Shown: positions 9,255 through 17,753 of the stretch, piece after piece | How the letters are laid out: every line of letters begins with the position of its first letter | How positions within the stretch are numbered: the first letter of the stretch is position 1 | Source: Ornatilinea sp. | Lineage (GTDB): Bacteria; Chloroflexota; Anaerolineae; Anaerolineales; Anaerolineaceae | Length of the DNA: 61,470 nucleotides | Assembly (NCBI GenBank): GCA_018433975.1 | Contig: JAHDQE010000052.1 | Coordinates: forward strand, 1 to 61,470 | Direction: 5' to 3' | Made by a program: the position numbers and the translations under genes | The notes under the pieces: generated by a model | Databases searched by the model: none | The model's input: the letters and a program-made list of their open reading frames with translations, nothing else | What the model was told of the DNA's origin: nothing

Positions 9255-9444
9255 GAAAAGCACTGGCGAAAAGAAAGTACGCATCACGCTGGTGAAGAGC
9301 CCGATCGGGTATTCCGTGCGGCACAAAGCGACTGTCAAGGCTTTGGGTTTACGCCGGATGAATCACACCGTTGAGCACGTGGATTCTCCTTCACTGCGAG
9401 GAATGTTAGCAAAAATTAACCATCTGGTTAAAGTAGAAGAGTAG
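9247..9444 (+). CDS. rpmD: Ribosomal protein L30
   Basis: 65 residues. L30 (uL30) is a small 50S protein. The motif [25 protein letters not shown] is typical. The ATG lies inside rpsE, after the GGAGGA site that overlaps the end of rpsE. Confidence 0.95.
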   Translation: MPKKSTGEKKVRITLVKSPIGYSVRHKATVKALGLRRMNHTVEHVDSPSLRGMLAKINHLVKVEE

Positions 9445-9452
9445 GCAAGATT

Positions 9453-9905
9453 ATGAAATTACACGATCTCGCGCCGAATGAAGGCGCTACTAAGAACAAA
9501 AAGCGTGTAGGCCGCGGTATCTCTGCAGGTGGTGGAAAAACCGCCGGACGAGGGCAAAAGGGTTATGGCGCCCGGTCGGGTGCCGGTGGTAAACTGTACC
9601 GCCAGGGTGGTAACCTGCCCTTCTTCCGCCGTCTGCCCTTTATGCGGGGTGAAGGTTTCACTCCCATAAATCGAGTTGAGTACAACGAGGTTAATCTAGA
9701 GCAGCTGGAAAGGTTTGAGGCCAACGCAGAAGTTAATCCTGAGGTTTTGGCAGCAGCCAACTTGTTGAACAAAAAACGCAATCCCGTGGTCATTCTGGGC
9801 CGTGGTGAAGTTGCGGTTCCTTTGAAACTAAAAGTTCATCGGATCACCAAGGGCGCCCGCGCTAAAATTGAAGCTGCTGGTGGCAGTGTGGAAATTATTG
9901 CCTGA
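9453..9905 (+). CDS. rplO: Ribosomal protein L15
   Basis: 150 residues. L15 (uL15) is a late assembly protein of the 50S subunit. The glycine-rich N-terminal arm (GRGISAGGGKTAGRGQKG) and the C-terminal LKVHRITKGARAKIEAAGGSVEII are present. It lies directly upstream of secY, the conserved order. Confidence 0.97.
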   Translation: MKLHDLAPNEGATKNKKRVGRGISAGGGKTAGRGQKGYGARSGAGGKLYRQGGNLPFFRRLPFMRGEGFTPINRVEYNEVNLEQLERFEANAEVNPEVLAAANLLNKKRNPVVILGRGEVAVPLKLKVHRITKGARAKIEAAGGSVEIIA

Positions 9906-9936
9906 TGAAATCATTGGGAAAAGGAGAGACCCACGC

Positions 9937-11274
9937 ATGAAACGATCAGCTTGGCGCTATCTTTGGAAGTCAGAGGATATTCGTAAAAAATTACTGATCA
10001 CGCTGGGTTTATTGGCAGTTTATCGCTTAGCGGCAAATATTCCTGTCCCGGGAATTGACCGTGCAGCATTAAGCTCCTTGTTTCAACAAGGTGGCGCCGC
10101 CAGTAATCTGGTGAATTTGCTGGATTTGCTTTCGGGTGGTACTGTATCACGATTTTCCATCCTGGCAATGGGTGTGTATCCCTACATTACAGCACAGATT
10201 ATCTTGCAGCTTCTTACGCCGATTATTCCGGCCCTGGAAGCAAAACTTAAAGATAACCCACGCGAAGGCCAGAAATGGATGGAGCGCTGGACAGTGATCC
10301 TGACCGTGCCGATGGCGATCCTCTCGGCAATTGGACAGATCAATATTTTCTCGACGCTTACCGGTGGACAGCAGATTATGGTGAATTATGGTTTCACCGG
10401 CACAGCGCTTCTTCCAACTATAACCACCCTTGTCAGTATGATTGCGGGCACGATGTTCGCGATCTGGCTGGGCCAGCTTATTTCTGAATATGGCATTCCG
10501 AATCAGGGTTTATCTTTGATCATTTTCTCGGGTATTGTTTCCCGGATGCCTTCAGGATTGTTCGCCATTCTGGCGGATAAGCAAAATGGCTGGTGGTTGA
10601 TGCTGGTAGTGCTGGCAATCCTTGCACTGACGATCTTTGCGATTGTAATCGTGCAGGAAGGCCAACGCAACGTGCCGGTTTTATTCCCCGGCCGCCGGAT
10701 GGGAAACCGGATGTCTATGCCGGTTAAAAGCAATTTGCCCCTCAAGGTGAATATGGCAGGCATGATCCCGCTGATTTTTGCCCAGTCCATCATGACTTTC
10801 CCGGCTGTTGTGGCAAGTTACTTCACTCGATCCCAGTCGGAATGGTTGAGTAACTTTGCAACCAGCGTAACGAATTTGTTCGGTGGTGGAAATATCTGGT
10901 ATTCCTTGATCTTCTTCTTCATGGTAGTCGCTTTTACCTTTTTCTATACCGATGTGTTGTTTACTCAACAAAACTATGGCGAAAATCTGAAGAAGCAGGG
11001 TGCTCAGATCCCCGGTATTTCTCGGGGCGGGCCCACGCAGCGTTATCTGACCAAGGTTCAGCGCCGGATCACCCTCCCGGGTGCAGTTTTCCTGGGTTTG
11101 GTTGCTGTCCTGCCTTTTATTCTGAGCCTGATCCTGCCGGTTTCACAAGCCGCATTATCGCTGCTTTCGGCCGCTGGAATGCTGATTGTTGTCGGTGTTG
11201 TACGGGATACGTTTAATATTATTGACACCGAACTCAAGCTCCACGGTTATGAAGAAAGCCTGATCAAAGGATAG
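9937..11274 (+). CDS. secY: Preprotein translocase subunit SecY
   Basis: 445 residues with about ten membrane segments. SecY is the pore of the Sec channel. Family marks include the N-terminal PVPGID motif, the plug-region GGTVSRFSILAMGVYPYITAQI, and the cytosolic loop with EGQRNVPV, needed for SecA and ribosome docking. The frame is open back into rplO, but the ATG at 9937 with an AAGGAGAG site gives the normal N-terminus. It is linked to adk by 6 bp. Confidence 0.97.
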   Translation: MKRSAWRYLWKSEDIRKKLLITLGLLAVYRLAANIPVPGIDRAALSSLFQQGGAASNLVNLLDLLSGGTVSRFSILAMGVYPYITAQIILQLLTPIIPALEAKLKDNPREGQKWMERWTVILTVPMAILSAIGQINIFSTLTGGQQIMVNYGFTGTALLPTITTLVSMIAGTMFAIWLGQLISEYGIPNQGLSLIIFSGIVSRMPSGLFAILADKQNGWWLMLVVLAILALTIFAIVIVQEGQRNVPVLFPGRRMGNRMSMPVKSNLPLKVNMAGMIPLIFAQSIMTFPAVVASYFTRSQSEWLSNFATSVTNLFGGGNIWYSLIFFFMVVAFTFFYTDVLFTQQNYGENLKKQGAQIPGISRGGPTQRYLTKVQRRITLPGAVFLGLVAVLPFILSLILPVSQAALSLLSAAGMLIVVGVVRDTFNIIDTELKLHGYEESLIKG

Positions 11275-11280
11275 GAAGAG

Positions 11281-11931
11281 ATGTATCTTGTATTGCTTGG
11301 ACCTCCAGGTGCCGGAAAAGGCACGCAAGCACAGGTTGTTTCTAAAGAGTTAAACCTGGTGCATGTTTCCTCGGGAGATATTTTTCGGGAAAACCTTAAA
11401 AATATGACCGAACTGGGCAAAGTAGCTCAGGGGTATATGGAACGTGGAGAGTTGGTGCCGGATGAAGTAACCATTGCGATGATTCGGGACCGGTTAAGCC
11501 GCCCGGACTGTGCGCAGGGTGCTTTGCTGGATGGATTTCCCCGGACACCAGCCCAGGCAGAAGAACTCGACAGAATGCTGGCGGAGTTGGGAGACAGGGT
11601 TGTTTTAGTGCCCTATATTTCGGTTCCGTCACAAATTCTGGTCGAACGGTTAAGTGGCCGGTGGACCTGCCGGGCGCAGGGGCATATTTATCATCAAATG
11701 TATAACCCGCCCAAACAGGCCGGTGTGTGTGATCTGGATGGTTCAGAACTTTACCAGCGTGAAGATGATAAACCTGAAACGGTAAAACGGCGGATTGAAG
11801 TGTATCTTGAACAGACTTCTCCGTTGATCGAATATTACCGGGGAAAGGGTTTGCTGGTTGAGTTGGATGGCACGCAGCCCATTGAAGATGTCACTGAGAC
11901 ACTTCTCGTAGAGATTCGTAAGGTAATGTAA
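11281..11931 (+). CDS. adk: Adenylate kinase, long-lid form with an altered metal site
   Basis: 216 residues. The enzyme interconverts ATP, ADP and AMP. The P-loop GPPGAGKGTQ is at residues 7-16, the AMP site includes SSGDIFR, and LDGFPRT is at about 83-89. The lid is the long type that normally carries a four-cysteine zinc site. Here the four positions read Cys130, Gln133, Cys150 and Asp153, so two cysteines are lost. Cys/Asp mixtures occur in the family, but the Gln is unusual. It lies in the standard secY-adk-map order, and its stop overlaps the map start by one base. Confidence 0.96.
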   Translation: MYLVLLGPPGAGKGTQAQVVSKELNLVHVSSGDIFRENLKNMTELGKVAQGYMERGELVPDEVTIAMIRDRLSRPDCAQGALLDGFPRTPAQAEELDRMLAELGDRVVLVPYISVPSQILVERLSGRWTCRAQGHIYHQMYNPPKQAGVCDLDGSELYQREDDKPETVKRRIEVYLEQTSPLIEYYRGKGLLVELDGTQPIEDVTETLLVEIRKVM

Positions 11932-12764
11932 TGGCTTGGTTTCGCAATATCAATATCAAAACAGAACACGAGATTGAGATTATGCGTTCTGCAGGGCAGA
12001 TCAACGCCGAAGCATTGCAGGCAGCGCATGACGCTGTTTGCGTTGGCGCAACGACAGCAGATATCAATGCCGCCGCTGAAGAAGTGCTCAAGAAGTATGG
12101 TGTTTATTCACCTTTTAAAAATTATCCGGGCCCGTATCCTTATCCTTCAAGCACAACAGTTAGTGTCAATGAAGAACTGGTGCATGGTATACCCGGAAAG
12201 CGGAAACTGCGTGAAGGCGATATTGTTTCCGTGGACTGTGGTGCGGTTTACGAAGGATTTGTGGCCGATTCGGCTTTTTCAACCGGTGTTGGGGAAATTT
12301 CTCCCGATGCCCGGCGGCTGCTGGAAGTAACCGAAGCTTCCCTGTATAAAGCGATTGAGAAAATGATCGTTGGAAACCATATCGGGGATGTTTCGGCTGT
12401 TGTGGAAAAAGTTGCCGAAGCCAATGGCTTTTATGTGACCCATGAATACACCGGACACGGCGTAGGACGGGATATGCACGAAGGCCCACAGGTACCAAAC
12501 TATGGTATTCCCGGGCAGGGTATGCTGCTCCGGAAAGGGATGACGATCGCGGTTGAACCGATGGTCCTGGTGGGTACCCGGGCTACCCGAGTGCTGAAGG
12601 ACCAGTGGACGGTGACCTCTGCGGATCGTTCACTCACAGCTCATTTTGAGCATACGATTGCAGTTACCAATAACGGGCCGCTAATTCTTACTCTTTTAGA
12701 GAATGGAAAAGGCCCCGGACAGATTGGCCCTGGCTTGAAACTGGACAGGATAAGAGATAATTAG
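11931..12764 (+). CDS. map: Methionine aminopeptidase, type I
   Basis: 277 residues. It removes the initiator methionine from new proteins. The metal ligands can be read in order: Asp in SVDCGAVYEGF and in VADSAF, His in TGHGVGRDMHEGP, Glu in VEPM, and Glu in AHFEHTIAV. The fold is the pita-bread type. It overlaps adk by one base. The last 20 bases hold the -35 element of a promoter for the next genes. Confidence 0.97.
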   Translation: MAWFRNINIKTEHEIEIMRSAGQINAEALQAAHDAVCVGATTADINAAAEEVLKKYGVYSPFKNYPGPYPYPSSTTVSVNEELVHGIPGKRKLREGDIVSVDCGAVYEGFVADSAFSTGVGEISPDARRLLEVTEASLYKAIEKMIVGNHIGDVSAVVEKVAEANGFYVTHEYTGHGVGRDMHEGPQVPNYGIPGQGMLLRKGMTIAVEPMVLVGTRATRVLKDQWTVTSADRSLTAHFEHTIAVTNNGPLILTLLENGKGPGQIGPGLKLDRIRDN

Positions 12765-12770
12765 TATAAT
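12742..12770 (+). promoter_or_regulatory. Strong promoter upstream of rpmJ
   Basis: TGGACA at 12742-12747, a 17-bp spacer, then a perfect TATAAT at 12765-12770: one mismatch from the sigma-70-type consensus. The -35 lies inside the end of map. It should drive rpmJ-rpsM-rpsK-rpsD-rpoA-rplQ and later genes independently of the upstream superoperon. Transcription would start near 12778, about 37 bases before the rpmJ start codon. Confidence 0.7.
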
Positions 12771-12814
12771 ATAAACTTTGTGGCTGTACCTTGAGAGAAT
12801 GAAGGAGAGTTGAT

Positions 12815-12928
12815 ATGAAGGTCTCAGCGTCGATTAAAAAGCGCTGTTCCAAGTGCAAAATTGTAAAACGTAGAGGAACCCTTTACGTGATTTGTGAAAA
12901 TCCAAAGCATAAGCAGCGACAGGGATAA
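12815..12928 (+). CDS. rpmJ: Ribosomal protein L36, zinc form
   Basis: 37 residues. The zinc-ribbon ligands are Cys11, Cys14, Cys27 and His32, and the protein begins [15 protein letters not shown] as in the family. A GAAGGAGAG site precedes the ATG at a good distance. infA, which commonly stands between map and rpmJ, is not present here; only the promoter lies between them. Confidence 0.97.
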   Translation: MKVSASIKKRCSKCKIVKRRGTLYVICENPKHKQRQG

Positions 12929-12934
12929 GGATCT

Positions 12935-13324
12935 ATGGCAAGAATTGAAGGTGTTGACCTTCCGCGTAATAAGCGGATTGATGTAGCGTTGACCTATATT
13001 TTCGGAATTGGACCAACGCGTTCGAAGCAGATTCTGGCGGCAACTAACGTTTCCCCGGAAACTCGTGTGAGGGACCTGACCGATAGCGAAGCGAGCGCCA
13101 TGCGTGAGTTTATTGCCAAAAGCTATACGGTTGAAGGTGATTTACGCCGTGAAGTTCAGATGAATATTAAACGGCTGATTGAAATCGGTTGTTACCGTGG
13201 TTTACGCCACCGTCGCAACCTGCCTGCGCACGGGCAACGAACAAAGACGAATGCCCGCACTGCCAAGGGACCGAAAAAGACTGTTGCTGGTCGCGGTCGC
13301 CGTCGTGGGGCAACCAAGAAATAG
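12935..13324 (+). CDS. rpsM: Ribosomal protein S13
   Basis: 129 residues. S13 (uS13) bridges the subunits and touches P-site tRNA with its basic tail. [25 protein letters not shown] at the start and [25 protein letters not shown] near the end are diagnostic. It is 6 bp after rpmJ and is followed by a structured 126-bp gap. Confidence 0.97.
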   Translation: MARIEGVDLPRNKRIDVALTYIFGIGPTRSKQILAATNVSPETRVRDLTDSEASAMREFIAKSYTVEGDLRREVQMNIKRLIEIGCYRGLRHRRNLPAHGQRTKTNARTAKGPKKTVAGRGRRRGATKK

Positions 13325-13344
13325 TTAAATTGTTTGTGCGTTTT

Positions 13345-13384
13345 CAGCCAGTGGGGGACCTTCCCACCCCGCGGCTCCTGGCTG
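13345..13384 (+). promoter_or_regulatory. Two-part hairpin between rpsM and rpsK
   Basis: An outer perfect 7-bp stem (CAGCCAG at 13345-13351 with CTGGCTG at 13378-13384) encloses an inner GTGGG/CCCAC stem. No T-run follows, so it is unlikely to be a simple terminator. It sits inside the S13-S11-S4-alpha block, where S4 is a known autoregulator in other bacteria. An RNA-level control role is a guess from location. Confidence 0.45.
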
Positions 13385-13450
13385 AGAGCAGCAATCAATT
13401 TTCTAAATATTAATATGAAGTTGGTTTTGAGAGGTTTATAGCGAGGGATT

Positions 13451-13852
13451 ATGGCTCAAAGCGTACGTCCAAGGCGAGGTAGTGCGGCGCGGAAAACTAA
13501 GCGCACGCTCTCCTCTGCGCGAGTATATGTGTATGCGACTTTTAATAACACCATTGTGACGGTCACCGACCAGCAAGGTAATACGGTTTGTTGGGGTAGT
13601 GCGGGATCTTCTGGGTTCAAAGGCTCCAGAAAAAGCACACCGTTTGCGGCCCGGCTTGCTGCCGAGCAGGCAATGAAAAGTGCACAGTCAATGGGTGTTC
13701 AGGAAGTTGACATTATTATCAAAGGACCTGGCCCTGGTCGCGAATCTGCAATTCGTGCAATTCAATCTTTGGGTATTAAGGTTCGATCGATTTCGGATAT
13801 CACACCGGTTCCCCACAATGGGTGTCGGCCTCCAAAGAAACGCCGCGTGTAA
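13451..13852 (+). CDS. rpsK: Ribosomal protein S11
   Basis: 133 residues. S11 (uS11) lies on the platform near the Shine-Dalgarno helix. Typical segments: [46 protein letters not shown] and the C-terminal [18 protein letters not shown]. It follows the hairpin-bearing gap after rpsM. Confidence 0.98.
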   Translation: MAQSVRPRRGSAARKTKRTLSSARVYVYATFNNTIVTVTDQQGNTVCWGSAGSSGFKGSRKSTPFAARLAAEQAMKSAQSMGVQEVDIIIKGPGPGRESAIRAIQSLGIKVRSISDITPVPHNGCRPPKKRRV

Positions 13853-13864
13853 GAGAGGGAAGAT

Positions 13865-14503
13865 ATGGCAAGATATACTGGTCCGGCATGTAAATTATGT
13901 CGGCGCGAAGGTGAGAAATTATTCTTAAAAGGTGAACGTTGTTTTACGCCAAAATGTGCGTTTGAACGACGTGCTTATGCTCCTGGAGAGCACGGTCGTT
14001 CAGGATCGATGCGTCGGGGACGCGAATCAGATTACAACCGGCAGCTTCGTGCAAAGCAGAAAGCCCGCCGGGTATACGGTGTTTTGGAACGACAGTTTCG
14101 CCGTTATTTTAGTGTCGCGTTGCGAAGATCCGGCCTGACCGGCTTAAATCTTCTGCAAACGTTAGAGTCTCGTTTGGATAATGTGGTTTTCCGCATGGGT
14201 CTGGCTCCCAGCCGGACTGCGGCTCGCCAGATGGTAACCCATGGCCATTTTATGGTTAATGACCGGCGAACCGATATCCCATCTATGTTGCTCAGAGAGG
14301 GTGATGTTCTTCAGGTCCGAGAAGGATCGCGAAGCAGTGTCTTGTTCAAGGAATCTTTTGAAGATGCCGAGAACCGCCCTTGTGCGTTATGGCTTGATCG
14401 AGATTTGAAAAATTTCACTGGTCGTGTATTGCGTCTGCCGGAACGTGGCGAAATTGACGGCAATCTGGACGAGCAGTTAATTGTTGAGTACTACTCACGC
14501 TAA
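13865..14503 (+). CDS. rpsD: Ribosomal protein S4, zinc form
   Basis: 212 residues. S4 (uS4) starts 30S assembly and often represses the alpha operon. The N-terminal zinc knuckle has Cys9, Cys12, Cys26 and Cys31. The S4 RNA-binding fold follows ([30 protein letters not shown]). The C-terminus ends QLIVEYYSR. Cotranscribed with rpsK and rpoA. Confidence 0.98.
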   Translation: MARYTGPACKLCRREGEKLFLKGERCFTPKCAFERRAYAPGEHGRSGSMRRGRESDYNRQLRAKQKARRVYGVLERQFRRYFSVALRRSGLTGLNLLQTLESRLDNVVFRMGLAPSRTAARQMVTHGHFMVNDRRTDIPSMLLREGDVLQVREGSRSSVLFKESFEDAENRPCALWLDRDLKNFTGRVLRLPERGEIDGNLDEQLIVEYYSR

Positions 14504-14557
14504 TGCCAGTTTATCCGGTAAGCGGTTCCATGAGGGTTTGCCGGAAAGGGGTGCATA

Positions 14558-15529
14558 GTGACAGCTTTAAGTAATATGGTAACGCCAAAAGTTGAAAGAG
14601 AAGCCGAAGCGAGGAACTACGGTAAGTTCGTCATTGGTCCTCTGGAAAGAGGATATGGTGTAACTTTAGGAAATGCTCTTCGCCGGGTACTGCTTTCATC
14701 TTTAGAAGGCAACGCGGTTACGTCCGTTCGGATTACGGATGTACTGCATGAGTTCAGTGATATTCCGGGAGTGCGGGAAGATGTTCTCCAGGTTATGCTC
14801 CGCATCAAACAATTGAGGATGTTCCTCTATGATGTGGACTCTGCCCACCTTCATCTTGAGGTGCGGGGTGAGGGAGAGGTAACCGCGGCAGATATTCAGG
14901 TGCCGGGCGAGGTTGAGATTGTCAACCCCGAGCTGTATCTGTTTGCCGTAGATGATCCGAACGTGAATCTCGAGATTGATCTGACAGTTGAGCGAGGGCG
15001 GGGATATTCTCCTGCTAATGAGCGAAATGGCCGTCTGCCAATTGGGGAATTGCCCGTCGATGCGATTTTTACGCCAATCAAACGGGTCAATTGGACGGTT
15101 GGTTCAGCTCGTGTTGGTCAGAGCACGAATTTCGATCGCTTGGAACTCGAGATCTGGACGGACGGCACACTTACCCCAGAAAATGCTCTTTCGATGGCTT
15201 CGCGGATTTTGATTGATCACCTGCGCTTTATCTCGGGGATCAATGAAGAAATGCTGGTGGTTGAACCGGTAGAAGAAGTAACCGGGACGCGCCTGACCAG
15301 TGAAGCCGTAGAAACTCCTATCGAGAATCTGGATCTTTCGGTTCGCGTCTTCAACTCTTTGAAACGCACCGGAATTACCACGGTAGGGAATGTGATTGAG
15401 CTTCTGGAAAAAGGTGATGAGGCCGTAATGTCCATCCGGAACTTCGGTGAGAAGAGCCTCCAGGAATTGCGTGATAAAATGCGGGAAAAAGGTTTCCTGC
15501 CTGATGAAACTGAAGAAGAATCGGAGTAA
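14558..15529 (+). CDS. rpoA: RNA polymerase alpha subunit
   Basis: 323 residues. The N-terminal domain for dimerisation and beta/beta' assembly includes GPLERGYGVTLGNALRRVLLSSLEG. The C-terminal domain, which binds UP elements and activators, includes LDLSVRVFNSLKRTGITTVGNV and GEKSLQEL. The start is GTG at 14558 with a GGAAAGGGG purine tract before it. An imperfect CCGGTAA/TTGCCGG stem lies in the 54-bp gap after rpsD. Confidence 0.98.
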   Translation: MTALSNMVTPKVEREAEARNYGKFVIGPLERGYGVTLGNALRRVLLSSLEGNAVTSVRITDVLHEFSDIPGVREDVLQVMLRIKQLRMFLYDVDSAHLHLEVRGEGEVTAADIQVPGEVEIVNPELYLFAVDDPNVNLEIDLTVERGRGYSPANERNGRLPIGELPVDAIFTPIKRVNWTVGSARVGQSTNFDRLELEIWTDGTLTPENALSMASRILIDHLRFISGINEEMLVVEPVEEVTGTRLTSEAVETPIENLDLSVRVFNSLKRTGITTVGNVIELLEKGDEAVMSIRNFGEKSLQELRDKMREKGFLPDETEEESE

Positions 15530-15535
15530 TAAAAG

Positions 15536-15913
15536 ATGCGACATCAGGTTGCAGGTTATAAATTAGGACGAAAGAAAGATCAACGGATTGCTTTACGCCG
15601 AATGCTGATTAACCAGCTCTTCGAGCACGAACGCATCCAGACTACCCGTGCCAAAGCCCTGGCTATTCGTGGGGATGCGGAACGGTTAATTACCCTGGCC
15701 CGCAATAGTGCTAAGGGCAGTGATACGGATAAAGTGAACGCACGCCGTACGGCTGCTGCTCGCTTGAGCAATCCGGAAATCGTCAAGAAGTTGTTTGAAG
15801 ATATTGGCCCGCGGTTCGAAAGCCGCAATGGCGGTTATACGCGGATGTTCCGTTTAGGACCACGGCTGGGTGATTCTGCCGAGATGGTCCTGTTGGAATT
15901 GGTCGAGGATTAA
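15536..15913 (+). CDS. rplQ: Ribosomal protein L17
   Basis: 125 residues. L17 (bL17) lies near the exit tunnel. MRHQVAGYKLGRKKDQRIALRRML at the start and GPRLGDSAEMVLLELVE at the end match the family. Six bases after rpoA. A small ATCCGG/CCGGAT hairpin lies between it and truA (15917-15933). Confidence 0.97.
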   Translation: MRHQVAGYKLGRKKDQRIALRRMLINQLFEHERIQTTRAKALAIRGDAERLITLARNSAKGSDTDKVNARRTAAARLSNPEIVKKLFEDIGPRFESRNGGYTRMFRLGPRLGDSAEMVLLELVED

Positions 15914-15937
15914 TCCATCCGGGAGTACCGGATTGGA

Positions 15938-16681
15938 ATGGCACGTTACAAAGTTATTCTTGCCTATGATGGCACCCACTTCCAGGGGTTTCAGCGCCAG
16001 GAACCGGGAGTGAGAACCGTTCAGGGAGAGGTGGAACAAGCGCTGCGCTGTTTGGGCTGGCAAGGGAGATCAATTCTTTCGGCTGGCCGGACAGACACCG
16101 GGGTCCACGCTTCGGGACAGGTGATTACTTTTGATTTTGAGTGGAAACATTCCACCACAGCGCTGAATCGAGCAGTCAATGCTCATTTACCGCCAGATGT
16201 GGCAGCAGTGGATGTGAGCTTTACTTCGGAGGATTTTCATCCCCGGTTTGATGCTTTTCTTCGTACATACCGTTATCGAATTTATTGTGCGGAAGTGCGA
16301 AATCCATTGCTAGACCGCTTTGCCTGGCGTGTATGGCCCGCAGTTGACCCGGAGTTCTTGCAGTCGGCTGCGACCTTGCTGGTAGGAACGCATGATTTTG
16401 CTGCTTTTGGAGCCCCGCCCCAAACCGGAGGCAGCACCTTGCGAACCGTTTACGCAGCGAGCTGGAAGTCGAACGCAGGAGACCTGGAATTTGAAATCTC
16501 GGCGAATGCGTTTTTGTATCATATGGTGCGGCGGATTGTGTTCTTACAGGTCTTGATTGGAAAAAAACAATTAAGCCTTGAAGACCTTTCACAGGCAGTT
16601 CAGCAGACTCGATCGCTGACCCCCGGCCTGGCTCCACCAAATGGATTATACCTGACGGAAGTACGGTATCCATCCAAGTGA
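15938..16681 (+). CDS. truA: tRNA pseudouridine(38-40) synthase TruA
   Basis: 247 residues. It converts uridines 38-40 in the anticodon stem of tRNA to pseudouridine. The catalytic aspartate lies in the motif AGRTDTGVHASGQV. FHPRFDAFLRTYRYRI and FLYHMVRRIV, typical of the family, follow. The ATG at 15938 gives a normal N-terminus (ARYKVILAYDGTHFQGFQRQ), though the ribosome-binding site is weak. Position between rplQ and rplM is conserved in many bacteria. Confidence 0.95.
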   Translation: MARYKVILAYDGTHFQGFQRQEPGVRTVQGEVEQALRCLGWQGRSILSAGRTDTGVHASGQVITFDFEWKHSTTALNRAVNAHLPPDVAAVDVSFTSEDFHPRFDAFLRTYRYRIYCAEVRNPLLDRFAWRVWPAVDPEFLQSAATLLVGTHDFAAFGAPPQTGGSTLRTVYAASWKSNAGDLEFEISANAFLYHMVRRIVFLQVLIGKKQLSLEDLSQAVQQTRSLTPGLAPPNGLYLTEVRYPSK

Positions 16682-16741
16682 GAGGAAACAAGTTAAACTT
16701 TGCCAGAATTGATGTGTTGGCAGAAATTGGAGTATTGGAAC

Positions 16742-17167
16742 GTGGAAAAAACCTACGTCATTAAGGGAAAGACTGAGCCCCAGTGGCTCCTGGTGGATGC
16801 AGATGGACAGGGTCTGGGCCGTATGGCTACCCAGATTGCCTATTATTTGTTGGGAAAACATAAACCCACTTATACACCAGGCGTTGACATGGGCGATATT
16901 GTTGTCGTACTGAACGCCAGCAAGCTGCGATTTTCCCAAAAGCGTCTGGAAAATAAGCGCTATTATTGGCACACCGGTTACCCTGGTGGAATCAAATCGG
17001 TTGATTTGAAAGATTTGATGGCAAAATATCCGGACCGCGTCATTCGCCGGGCTGTTTGGGGCATGCTGCCTCATAACAAGTTGGGGCGGAAGTTGTTGAA
17101 ACGTGTGAAGATCTATGCTGGGAATGAGCATCCACATGAAGCTCAAAAACCGCAGCCTGTTGGATAA
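16742..17167 (+). CDS. rplM: Ribosomal protein L13
   Basis: 141 residues from a GTG start at 16742 with TTGGAG 9 bases upstream, giving the family N-terminus EKTYVIKG. The frame is open up to a TTG at 16700, but the extra residues do not resemble L13. L13 (uL13) is an early 50S assembly protein. Conserved parts: WLLVDADGQGLGRMATQIA, HTGYPGGIKS, AVWGMLPHNKLGR. Paired with rpsI as usual. Confidence 0.96.
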   Translation: MEKTYVIKGKTEPQWLLVDADGQGLGRMATQIAYYLLGKHKPTYTPGVDMGDIVVVLNASKLRFSQKRLENKRYYWHTGYPGGIKSVDLKDLMAKYPDRVIRRAVWGMLPHNKLGRKLLKRVKIYAGNEHPHEAQKPQPVG

Positions 17168-17184
17168 AGGAGTTTGAGGTTATT

Positions 17185-17583
17185 ATGTCCGTTCAATATT
17201 ACGAGGGTGTTGGTCGCCGAAAGGAAAGTACCGCACGTGTGCGTGTGATGGCTGGCTCTGGCAGTTTCATTGTCAATGAGAAGTCCATCGAAGATTATTT
17301 CACCCGCATGGGAGATACGGAAGCAATTTATGCAGTTTTAGATGCTTTCGATCCTACTGCTCGAGCGAAGTTCGATGTGACGGTTAAAGTCATGGGTGGC
17401 GGCGTAACAGGCCAGACCGATTCGGTCCTTTTGGGGCTCGCGCGCGCATTAGTGAAGATGGATTCGGATGCAATTTCCCGTCTTCGTCGAAGTGGTTTCC
17501 TTACCCGCGATCCGCGTATCAAAGAGCGCAAGAAACCAGGCCTCAAACGCGCCCGCAAGGCACCTACTTACACCAAACGTTAG
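17185..17583 (+). CDS. rpsI: Ribosomal protein S9
   Basis: 132 residues. S9 (uS9) reaches the P-site tRNA with its C-terminal tail. YEGVGRRKESTARVRV and the C-terminal RDPRIKERKKPGLKRARKAP are diagnostic; the final Lys-Arg dipeptide is kept. It closes the ribosomal block and is followed by a hairpin terminator. Confidence 0.98.
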   Translation: MSVQYYEGVGRRKESTARVRVMAGSGSFIVNEKSIEDYFTRMGDTEAIYAVLDAFDPTARAKFDVTVKVMGGGVTGQTDSVLLGLARALVKMDSDAISRLRRSGFLTRDPRIKERKKPGLKRARKAPTYTKR

Positions 17584-17640
17584 AATCCTATTCCCGTGGA
17601 GCTTCATCTATGGGTGAGGCACGTGGAAAAGACAGGGTGT

Positions 17641-17665
17641 TTTCCGGCAGAGTATCTGCCGGAAA
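17641..17665 (+). terminator. Terminator after rpsI
   Basis: A perfect 11-bp stem (TTTCCGGCAGA / TCTGCCGGAAA) with a 3-base loop lies 57 bp after rpsI. The following tract is only weakly T-rich (CTTGTTTAATTTC). It marks the likely end of the ribosomal transcript. Confidence 0.6.
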
Positions 17666-17753
17666 GCATCCTTGTTTAATTTCGAATTTGCTGTTGATGA
17701 ATTATGGGTATCGGGGAGCGATAATAAAGGTTGAGATTTGAGAGGAAAAGTTT

